Shown here: piece after piece, positions 25,576-33,500 of the stretch
How positions within the stretch are numbered: the first letter of the stretch is position 1
Layout: each line of letters starts with the position of its first letter
Made by a program: the position numbers and the translations under genes
Notes under the pieces: model-generated
Told to the model about the DNA's origin: nothing
The model's input: the letters and a program-made list of their open reading frames with translations, nothing else
Databases searched by the model: none
Source of the DNA: an uncultured Eubacteriales bacterium
Lineage (GTDB): Bacteria; Bacillota; Clostridia; Oscillospirales; Oscillospiraceae
Direction of reading: 5' to 3'
Assembly: GCA_900546615.1 (NCBI GenBank)
Contig: URDJ01000028.1
Span: forward strand, 1-40,681
Length of the DNA stretch: 40,681 bases

Positions 25576-25617
25576 GTGCCCTTTTTCGGGAAAGCAGGTC
25601 CCGGAAAGGGGAAAAAG

Positions 25618-25920
25618 ATGACACGCAAAGATCGATTATTGGCCTACCTGGAGGGCGCCTGCCGCGGCCGCGCCTATCGTGTCGGAGGAAAGGAACTGAG
25701 CCGTACCCTGCATCTCAGCCGCACAGACCTGCAGGAACTGGTGAACAAACTGCGCAAAGATAAGAAGCCGATCGCCAGTGACCGATACGGCTACTTCTAC
25801 GCTGACAATGCCGGAGAAGTCTACGCCACCATCGGGCATCTGAGAAAGATGCGGGATGGCATCGACGCGGCGATCCGGGGACTGGAGCAGTCCCTGGACG
25901 GTTTCCCGGGCAGGGGGTGA
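25618..25920 (+). CDS. Small winged-helix DNA-binding protein
   Basis: A 100-residue basic protein. The pattern KDRLLAYLEGACRGRAYRV, then GKELSRTLHLSRTDLQELVN and KPIASDRYGYFYAD reads as a winged helix with recognition helix and wing; a C-terminal helix follows (GHLRKMRDGIDAAIRGLEQ). ATG 25618 has AAAGGGGA upstream and starts just after a terminator. It overlaps or abuts the DNA methylase gene and may regulate it. The layout resembles controller proteins of methylases in elements, but that is inference. Confidence 0.65.
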   Translation: MTRKDRLLAYLEGACRGRAYRVGGKELSRTLHLSRTDLQELVNKLRKDKKPIASDRYGYFYADNAGEVYATIGHLRKMRDGIDAAIRGLEQSLDGFPGRG

Positions 25921-25925
25921 AGCCG

Positions 25926-26897
25926 ATGGTCAAGCCTCCCTTCCCCTGGATGGGGAACAAGGAAAAACTGGCGCCCTACATCCAGCAAATGTTCCCTCCC
26001 GGCCTGACACAGTTTACAGAGGTCTTCGGCGGCAGCGGCGCCATGGTCCTTGCCCTCAAGCCCAAACGGGGCCGGCTGGACATCTATAACGACCTAAACA
26101 ATAACCTGTTCAATGTTTTCTGCTGTATCAAGGAAAGACCGACCGCGCTATGCAAAGAGTTAAAATTCCTCCCGATCCATGGCAGAGAAGCGTTCCTCTT
26201 CTACCGGGACATCCTCGCCCATGAGCCGGACTACCACCGGCACATCCAGGAGGAAAAGGAGCTCATCCGGCAAGAGGTCTGCTTTTCTGAACAGGAACTG
26301 GCAGAGCTGCGGGCCAACCTGGACAGCAGGGCGGGCCTGTTCGATGTCCAGAGAGCGACCGCGTTCCTTCTGGCACAGCACGGCAGCTTCAGCGGTACCG
26401 GGAACTCCGTGGGTGTCAAGACCATTGATGTGGGGGCCATCGTCAGCCGCATTCCGGAGGTTTCGAAGCGCATGGAAACCGTCTTTTTGGAAAATCAGGA
26501 CGCGTTTGTCCTGATCCCCAAGAGGGACATCCCAACCGGTCTGATCTATGCCGATCCGCCCTATGTGGACGCGGAGAAGTGTTACGATGTCTGGTTCCCC
26601 CGTGATAACCACATCCGCCTTCGGGACAGGCTGGTTACTTGCCATGGAAAAGTGATCCTCTCCTACAACAACTGCCCCTTTGTATGGGAACTGTATCGGG
26701 ATCGGTTTTACATCTTCAGCCTGGTCCGGGAGAATCCCCTGGCACAGTCCAAAGCAGCCACCTACCGGGAACTCATCCTTACCAACTACGACCCCAGGCC
26801 CTACATGGAAGATCAGTTGGACCTCTTTGCCCCCAGTGACGGGCAAAAGTGGAAGCCGATCCTGCTCCATGCGCCAAATCATACTGATCAACGATAA
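25926..26897 (+). CDS. DNA adenine methyltransferase, Dam (D12) class
   Basis: A 323-residue N6-adenine methylase. Motif X-like FPWMGNKEKLAPYI is at 6-19, SAM motif FGGSGAM at 34-40, and catalytic DPPY at 210-213. The tail after KVILSYNNCPF is typical of the class. It methylates adenine in an unknown site; no partner nuclease is next to it, so it is an orphan that may protect the element from host restriction. ATG 25926 has an AGGGGGTGA site; a GTG at 25917 would overlap the previous stop. Confidence 0.9.
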   Translation: MVKPPFPWMGNKEKLAPYIQQMFPPGLTQFTEVFGGSGAMVLALKPKRGRLDIYNDLNNNLFNVFCCIKERPTALCKELKFLPIHGREAFLFYRDILAHEPDYHRHIQEEKELIRQEVCFSEQELAELRANLDSRAGLFDVQRATAFLLAQHGSFSGTGNSVGVKTIDVGAIVSRIPEVSKRMETVFLENQDAFVLIPKRDIPTGLIYADPPYVDAEKCYDVWFPRDNHIRLRDRLVTCHGKVILSYNNCPFVWELYRDRFYIFSLVRENPLAQSKAATYRELILTNYDPRPYMEDQLDLFAPSDGQKWKPILLHAPNHTDQR

Positions 26898-26912
26898 AAA
26901 TTCAGGAGGAAA

Positions 26913-27290
26913 ATGACAATGAAGTTTATTCTGCACCGAGACCCTGACAACAAGATCCAGAAGATCCCCTACGCCGTCCTGCAGGTCTCCGCTCTGGCGG
27001 ACGCCGAGGAATTGACAGTCCAGACCGGAGACGGCTGCGTCCTCCTCTGTCGTAACGTCCTTACGACCAGAGAGGCGGTGGGCACCATCGCCCATCTTTA
27101 CGAGGCCATCGACAGCCTGATGGAGCAGCTGGTGGATGCCAGCAAAGAGGCTGCCAGTGAGTTGGAGGATGGCCCGGACCCTCTGGAGGAATTGGACGAG
27201 AACGTGCTGGACGATCTGCTGGCCTGCGGGGCGGACCCGGACGGCCTGCGGCTGCTTCTGGCTTTGGAGGAGGAATCGGAGGATGAATGA
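26913..27290 (+). CDS. AbrB/SpoVT-like small acidic protein
   Basis: A 125-residue protein whose first 60 residues resemble a swapped-hairpin AbrB domain (KIQKIPYAVLQVSALADAE, then ELTVQTGDGCVLLCRN). A long acidic helical tail follows, ending EEESEDE. The AGGAGG site precedes both ATG 26913 and ATG 26919; the second would give the more natural MKFILHRD. Probably a regulatory protein. Overlaps the next gene by 8 bases. Confidence 0.6.
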   Translation: MTMKFILHRDPDNKIQKIPYAVLQVSALADAEELTVQTGDGCVLLCRNVLTTREAVGTIAHLYEAIDSLMEQLVDASKEAASELEDGPDPLEELDENVLDDLLACGADPDGLRLLLALEEESEDE

Positions 27291-27438
27291 AACCCACCTG
27301 TACCCCTATTCCGCGGACGAGGCCCGGCAGCGGGACGAGCTGGCCCTGTGGCGGGCCAGCCACCGGGCCAACATCGCCTGCAAGGAGGCCATCGAGGAGG
27401 CGGCGCCGGATAAAGCCTGTGACATGACTATGGAATGA
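27283..27438 (+). CDS. Truncated DUF3849-like mini-protein with Met-rich tail
   Basis: A 51-residue protein. LYPYSADEARQRDELALWR followed by SHRANIACKEAIEEA matches the start of DUF3849, but the family normally continues for about 80 further residues. Here the frame goes straight to DKACDMTME and stops. ATG 27283 has GGAGGAGG 8 bases upstream and overlaps the previous stop. It is either a shortened functional form or a deletion product joined to the shared tail. Confidence 0.6.
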   Translation: MNETHLYPYSADEARQRDELALWRASHRANIACKEAIEEAAPDKACDMTME

Positions 27439-27446
27439 GGTGAAAC

Positions 27447-28100
27447 ATGACCATGAACATTTCCTATTACACCATTGACGACCTGAAATTGCCGGCCAAG
27501 CGCCCCCTGCGGAAGGGATGGACCATGGAGCGATTTCCCACCCTGGAGGCGGCGCTGGAGCGGTACCGGGTCCTGCCCGCCTCCGGGATCAAGGCCCTGG
27601 GGCTCACAGACGGGACCCATGTGCTGGAGCTGGTGAAATGCCTGCCCCTCTTCCCGGATGACAAGGAGGGGGAAAGCGTGCTGGCGTCGGACTATCGCCA
27701 GCTCCCTCTCTGGAGCAGCGTCCCCGAGGCCGCCAGCGCCACCGACGCCTGCGTGGATACCCTCCACCTCCGCTACGCCGTTACCGGCTTCGTCATCACC
27801 CCCATCCCCTCCCCGGCAGGACTGCCTGAAGCCCTTCAGGGGAATTTTTTATGGCTGAACCTGGGCGGCGAGGCCCAGTCCGCCATCCGTCAGGTCTATG
27901 TGGCCGGAACAGGCTGGGTATCCCCCGGCGTCCTGAGCCGCAAGACCGAGCCCATGCCCCTGGTGCTGAAATACCGGGCGGACGGCGTCACCGGGGAGGG
28001 CGCCTACCTCCCGCTGGAGGTGGCCCCCTGGGAATATGACTTGCTGCTCCAGCGCACCTTGGAGCGGTTGAAAAATCAAGTAAGGAGAAGTGACCGATGA
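27447..28100 (+). CDS. Accessory protein of the element, unknown function
   Basis: A 217-residue soluble protein. The opening ISYYTIDDLKLP, then FPTLEAALERYRVLP and IKALGLTDGTHVLELVKC resembles the YodL/large-polyvalent-type small domains that carry an F-x-EA-x-xY pattern. The rest has beta character (AIRQVYVAGTGWVSPG). ATG 27447 follows GAGGTGAAAC. It overlaps the SpoVG-like gene by 4 bases. Unlike its neighbours it ends in a basic stretch (NQVRRSDR), not in the Met-rich tail. Confidence 0.6.
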   Translation: MTMNISYYTIDDLKLPAKRPLRKGWTMERFPTLEAALERYRVLPASGIKALGLTDGTHVLELVKCLPLFPDDKEGESVLASDYRQLPLWSSVPEAASATDACVDTLHLRYAVTGFVITPIPSPAGLPEALQGNFLWLNLGGEAQSAIRQVYVAGTGWVSPGVLSRKTEPMPLVLKYRADGVTGEGAYLPLEVAPWEYDLLLQRTLERLKNQVRRSDR

Positions 28101-28465
28101 AACAGAAAGAGACGATGAACGCCCCCAACTATGAGCAGCTCCCCATGCAGATCCATGTGAAAATTTATAGACCCAGCGTGAGGGGGCCCATCCTGGCGGA
28201 TGCCTCGGTCAACCTGAACGGCTGCTTCGCCGTCCGGGGCATCCAGGTGCGGGAGGGGAAGAACGGCCCCTTCGTCTCCATGCCTAGCCGGCAGGTCCGG
28301 GGGGAATACCGGGACATCTGCTTCCCCACCACCTCGGCGTTCAAACAGACCTTCGACCAGGCGGTGCTGGATGCCTACCGGATGGAGCTGGTCCAGGCCC
28401 TCAGCCAGCGGCAGGAGGAGCAGCCGGAACAGTCCGGCCCCGCCATGGACGGGATGTCCATGTGA
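28097..28465 (+). CDS. SpoVG-family protein
   Basis: A 122-residue protein with a full SpoVG core: KIYRPSVRGPILADASVNLN, then CFAVRGIQVREGKNG and FVSMPSRQVRGEYRDICFP. SpoVG proteins bind nucleic acid and act as pleiotropic regulators; copies on conjugative elements are common. It overlaps the previous gene (ATGA) and has an added tail EQPEQSGPAMDGMSM, absent from chromosomal SpoVG. Confidence 0.85.
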   Translation: MKQKETMNAPNYEQLPMQIHVKIYRPSVRGPILADASVNLNGCFAVRGIQVREGKNGPFVSMPSRQVRGEYRDICFPTTSAFKQTFDQAVLDAYRMELVQALSQRQEEQPEQSGPAMDGMSM

Positions 28466-28485
28466 GAGAAAGGAGAGGATCTGAC

Positions 28486-29439
28486 ATGAAACGCAAATTT
28501 GCCCTGTGCGCCGCGGCGCTGTGCCTGACCATGGCCCTGTCGCCCGCTGCCTTGGCCGCGGAGGCGGCCCAGGTCTGCTATCCCACCTCCGTCACCCGGA
28601 GCGAGGACGGCGCGGAGATCCGCAAGTATTACGACCTGGGTCCGGAGGAGGACCCCGCCGGCATCCCCCGGTCCGATTTTGAGCAGGATGGCTTCCGCTA
28701 CACCCTCACCGACCTGCTGAAGCAGGAACTCCCGGAGCATGAGAGCCGGCAGCACACGGAGACGGTCTCCCTGGAGAGCAAGAGCAAGGACATGGAGTCC
28801 GTACTGGCCCTGCTGCCCCAGGAGAAGGAGTTCATCACCGAGGACGGTCTCTCCGGTATCCTGACCCTGCGGCTGGATACAGTCCAGGTGGAGGTCTCCG
28901 GTTACGGCAGCTCCACCCGGGAGGTGTCCGCCACCCGGAGCTACCCCAACCTGGCAAACCAGGACACCGCCAACATCCCCAAGACCATCGAGGACGGTGG
29001 ACGCACCCTGACCCTCCAGAACATCACCTGGCAGACGGACAACACCGCCACCACGGACGGCTACGCCCTGGGGACCCTGAAGATCCCGGCCATCGGCCTG
29101 AGCGTGAAAGTCTACCAAGGCACGGACAGCGCCACCCTGGCCAAGGGCGCCGGCCACTTCGAGGACACCTCCATCTGGGACGGGAACGTGGCCTTCGCCG
29201 CCCATAACCGGGGCGTCAACAACCACTTCGGCAAGGTCCACACCCTGGCCTTGGAGGATGAGATCACCCTGACCACCAAGCTGGGCACCCGCACCTACGA
29301 GGTAGTGTCCGTATCCAAGGTGGGGGAGACGGACCGGAGCGGCCTTGCCGCCACCACGGAGAACAGGATCACCCTTTACACCTGCGTCCGGGACCAGCGG
29401 GACTACCGCTGGTGCGTCCAGGCTGTGGAGGTTGGATAA
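28486..29439 (+). CDS. Sortase with signal peptide
   Basis: A 317-residue exported sortase. A signal peptide (MKRKFALCAAALCLTMALSP, cleavage probably after AALA) is followed by an extra domain of about 160 residues, then the catalytic barrel: IPAIGLSVKVY, His240 in AAHNRG, Cys300 in TLYTC and Arg308 in DYRWC. No C-terminal membrane helix is seen, so it may be soluble outside the membrane after signal cleavage. It should join LPXTG-type proteins to a nucleophile, and the adhesin at 30516 ends in LPRTG. ATG 28486 follows AGGAGAGG. Confidence 0.88.
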   Translation: MKRKFALCAAALCLTMALSPAALAAEAAQVCYPTSVTRSEDGAEIRKYYDLGPEEDPAGIPRSDFEQDGFRYTLTDLLKQELPEHESRQHTETVSLESKSKDMESVLALLPQEKEFITEDGLSGILTLRLDTVQVEVSGYGSSTREVSATRSYPNLANQDTANIPKTIEDGGRTLTLQNITWQTDNTATTDGYALGTLKIPAIGLSVKVYQGTDSATLAKGAGHFEDTSIWDGNVAFAAHNRGVNNHFGKVHTLALEDEITLTTKLGTRTYEVVSVSKVGETDRSGLAATTENRITLYTCVRDQRDYRWCVQAVEVG

Positions 29440-29562
29440 ACTGCTTCATTTCCGGGCCATTTTTTCTCCACAAACGGCTTCTCATTTGCTCGACTTTTGC
29501 CCCCTCATTGGATATTGTGTGTTTGCGAAAAGCCACCATAAAAACAAGAGGAGGAACGCAGT

Positions 29563-30273
29563 ATGAGCAGAAGGAAAAACATCTTACTGGCCTCGGCGTG
29601 TATCATCCTGGGCATGGCCCTGGCCGGCCCCGCGGCCCAAGCAGCGGAAGCATTTCTCAAGGCATACCCCAGCACCCACACGATGTATCTGGACGGCCAG
29701 CAGGTGGAACTGGAGGCATACACCATCAACGGCAGCAACTATGTCCGGCTCCGGGATGTGGGCGAGGCGGTGGGCTTCAACGTCTACTGGGACAGCGCAG
29801 CAGGCGCCGTCCAGATCGACAGCGACACCCCCTACACCGGCCAGCCGCCCGCCGCGGAAACAGCCGCCAGCACTGACCTGGACACTGTGCGCCAGGACAT
29901 CGCGGCTCTGGTCAATCAGGCGCGGCGTGAACACGGTCTCCCGGAACTGGCCATCGACCAGCGGCTGATGACTGCTGCCCAGGTGTGCGCGGACCGGAGA
30001 TACACCTGGCACCACACACGGGAGGAATGCGAGGCGGCGGCAGTCGCCGGGTAACCCTCCGGCTTCGGTTCCAACCTGACCGTGTTCACCGGCTCCGCGG
30101 CCTCCGGCATCGCGCGGCGGGCGGTGGACAACTGGGCGAACTCCCCCGGGCGCCTCCAGACCATGCTGGACGCCAGGGCGGACAGCCTGGGCGTGGGGGT
30201 GGCGGTACGCAGCGGCGTCACCTACTGTTACCTGTTCGTGGGAAAGCCCGGTACGATAAACCCATACAGATGA
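29563..30273 (+). pseudogene. CAP (SCP/PR1)-domain secreted protein broken by an in-frame stop
   Basis: Codons 1-163 give a signal peptide, a copper-amine-oxidase-N-like stalk (MYLDGQQVELEAYTING, RLRDVGEAVGFNVYWD) and the first half of a CAP domain (LVNQARREHGLPEL). A TAA at 30052-30054 then stops translation, but the same frame continues without gap through PSGFGSNLTVFTG, ARRAVDNWANSPGR and GVTYCYLFVGKPG to TGA at 30273, completing the domain. The context suggests a former Tyr codon turned into TAA. ATG 29563 has an AGGAGGAAC site. It lies between the sortase and adhesin genes. Read-through would restore a 236-residue protein. Confidence 0.85.
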
Positions 30274-30290
30274 CCACCGGCACACCGGCG

Positions 30291-30324
30291 CGGCCTCTCC
30301 TCCCAAACAGGAGAGGCCGTTTTT
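30291..30324 (+). terminator. Terminator after the CAP gene
   Basis: GGCCTCTCCT (30292-30301) pairs perfectly with AGGAGAGGCC (30309-30318) and is followed by GTTTTT. Confidence 0.9.
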
Positions 30325-30515
30325 CTGCTGATCGCAAGGAGATGGTCCATGAAGCAGACAAACACCCGCGCGCCCCCCTGAGATGACCACAGGGAGGGAT
30401 CTTACGAATAAATATCGTGAAAAGCGGCAGGCCGTAGGGATGGCGCCCCACAGCCTGTCTTTTGCTGGAATGCCCTGTCCCTTCGGCCTCCCTTTCCCGA
30501 GGAAAGGAAACGAAC

Positions 30516-33500
30516 ATGAAAAAACAGACGCATTCTCTGCATACACGCCTCCTGTCCATGCTGCTGGCCCTGGTGTGCGTCCTTGGCCTGCTCCCCACCG
30601 CGGCCCTGGCCGCAAGCCCGGACACCATCAAGCTGGAGGACTGCGCTTACAATGGCGTCCACTACAACTCCCCGGCCCTGGGTGAGTGCTGGCTTCACCA
30701 GATGCAGTTCAGCTACAACGGCGACAGCGTCATGGGCTTCTGCTCCCAGAAGGGGGCGGGCATGGGACGGTCGCTGGAGGGTCACACCTGGGACAGCCCC
30801 ACGCCCATCAACGACCCCACGGTAAAGACCATGATGGCCTATTTCTACTGCCATTCCAAGGGGATCTTCACCGACCAGGCCGTCGCCCTTGGCTCTGATG
30901 AGGTCTGGGGCAGCGAGTACACCTGGACCATGAACGCATGGGTCCAGGCGGTGGTCTGGCGTTACAAGGCCGGCCTACTCTCCGATCCGGCCGCGGCCTG
31001 TGCCGAGGAGCTGCTGTATGTCTACAACAACCTGTACCACACCAGCTATTCCAGCATCGACGAGGAGATGGACGGCATCTCCTTCCGGGACCGGGCCCAG
31101 TATATCCTGGACCTGGGCGCCCAGGGCGTCTGGGGCGACTGCGCCGTCTATGAGTACACCTATGCCGGCCCCGGAACCAGCTACCACCCCGCCAACGACG
31201 TCCAGTCCGTGGTGGTGGGCGAGCTGACCATCACCCGGGAGCAGTATGAGCTGACCATCCGCAAGGTGGACGCCACCAACCCCAGCAAGGGGCTTTCCGG
31301 CGCCCGGTTCCTGGTCCAGAACGTGAACGGGAGCTACTCCAAAGAGGTGGTCACCGGGAGCGACGGCACCGTCACCCTGTCCCCTCTGGACGCCTCCACC
31401 TACGCGGTGACGGAGCTCTCCGCCCCGGAGGGGTATGAGATCGACAACGCTGGCCCCCAGTATGTGGTGCTGCCCAATGAGAGCGGGACCACTGTCACCG
31501 TGACCTTCACCAATACACCGGAAATTACCAGCGAGGGTTCCATCCGCAAGGTGGACGCGGACGATCCCACCCGTGGCCTGGCCGGAGCGGTCATCAAGAT
31601 CGAGGGTGTGGACAACAGCTTCACCGGCACCTACACCACCGGCGCCGGAGGCTACCTTACTGACGTCCCTTGGGATGCCATGCCCATCGGTTCATATGTG
31701 GCCACCGAGGTGACCCCGCCCAGCGGCTACACCACCAGCAGCGACCCTAACAAGGTTCGCCAGGAGTTCGTATGGGATGGCCAGCATGATGTGGATCTGA
31801 TTTTTGAAAACGACGCCAAGGTCAAAATCGAACTGCGGAAGGTGGACGATTCGGACCGGCCCATCGAGGGCGCCGTCTTCAACATCCTGAAGGACGGCCA
31901 GATCATCGGTTCCGAGGCCACCGACGCCTCCGGCATCATCACCGTCACCGGCATCACCGAGGGCCTGTACGCCTTCGTGGAGGTCTCTGTCCCAGCGCCC
32001 TACGCCCGTATGACGGAGCCGGTCATTGCCCATGTGGATCAGGCGGACATTGACGGCGGCGGGACTATCACTGTCACCGCCGTCAACCATAAGCTGCCCA
32101 ATTTGACCATCCTGAAGCGGGATGGCCAGACGGGAGATGTAGTCTCCGGCGCGGTCTTCGAGGTCAAGGGCATCCACCACGGTTACCACACCGACGTGAC
32201 CACCGGCCCGGATGGGACCGCCACCCTCACCGGCCTCCCTGTGGACAGCTACGAAGTAACAGAAAAATCTGTTCCAGATCCCTTTGTGGTGGCCGCCGAG
32301 CCCACCCAGACTATCTGGCTGGGCCCCGGCGATGACCAGCAGCTCATCTTCGACAACTTGAAGCAGCCCCAGCTCACCATCGCCAAGGTGGACGCCGCGG
32401 ACTCCACCACTCCCATCCCCGGCACGGTCTTCCGCATCGAGGGTGTGGACAGCGACTATGTGAACACCGTCACCACCGGGCAGGACGGCACCGTCACCCT
32501 GCGCGTGCAGCCGGGTACCTACAAGGTCATCGAGCAGTCCGTCCCGGAGCCCTACTATCTGCCCGACAAGGACGCAGACCGGGAGCAGACCATCTCCCTG
32601 AACGCGGTAGATGCGCCGGAGTCCTATGACTTTGGGGAGATCCTCACCGACGCCAACGGCGAGATCCGCCTCCATGCGCAGGGCCAGCGGCTGTACCCCG
32701 GCGAGTATACCATCACGGAAACGGCGCCGGCGTCCGGCTTCCAGATGAAGGAACCCACTACCCAGAAGGTCATCCTCCACGGCGGCGAGACTAAGACCGT
32801 GACCTTTGAAAACGTGCCTCTCAACGCAATTATAGTTGAGAAGTATGACAGCGTGACAGGCGCGGCATTGCCCGGAGCGACCTTCCAGTTGAGGTTCCTC
32901 GGTGGAACTTCGGGCACCGGCGGCACCGTGATCGGGCAGAAGACCACCGGCAAGAACGGCGCCGCCATCTGGACCGGCCTCACCGCCGGCACCTATATCC
33001 TGGAGGAGATTGACCCGGCGGACGGGTACAGCATTATCCAGGCCTCGGAAACCGTCTACCTGGCGGACAGCGGGGAGCAGAGCGTCATTACGGTCCGGTT
33101 TGAAAATATGCCGGACGGGAACCTGCTGATCCGCAAGGTCTGCGCCACCAACCCCAGTGTGACCCTGCCCAACGCGGAGTTCAAGGTCATGTATGCGGAT
33201 GGCACCCTCATTGGCGATTCCAATGGGATTTACCGCACCGATGAGAACGGCGAAATTTTGATCTCCGGTCTCACCCCCGGCAAGAGCGTGGTGGTCACGG
33301 AGACCAGGGCCCCGGACGGTTTCCTTATTGATACCCAGTCCCAGACAGTGCAGATCAAGGAGGGCCGGACGGTCTCCCTCACCTTTAAGAACCAGCCCAA
33401 GGGCGAGCTCATCATCCAGAAACGGGACAGCGCCACGGGCCAGCCCCTGGCAGGGGCGGAGTTCCGGGTGACCACCGCCGCCGGCTGCGAGGTGGGCCTG

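Noticed and set aside
30349..30381. A ten-codon frame (MKQTNTRAPP) with a good ribosome site before the adhesin gene
   Set aside because: It could be a leader peptide, but nothing such as a following attenuator or regulatory codons supports it.
30383..30515. A reading frame starting MTTGRDLTNKYREKRQ that runs into the adhesin gene
   Set aside because: Its later part is a shadow of the adhesin gene and the first part alone has no convincing features.
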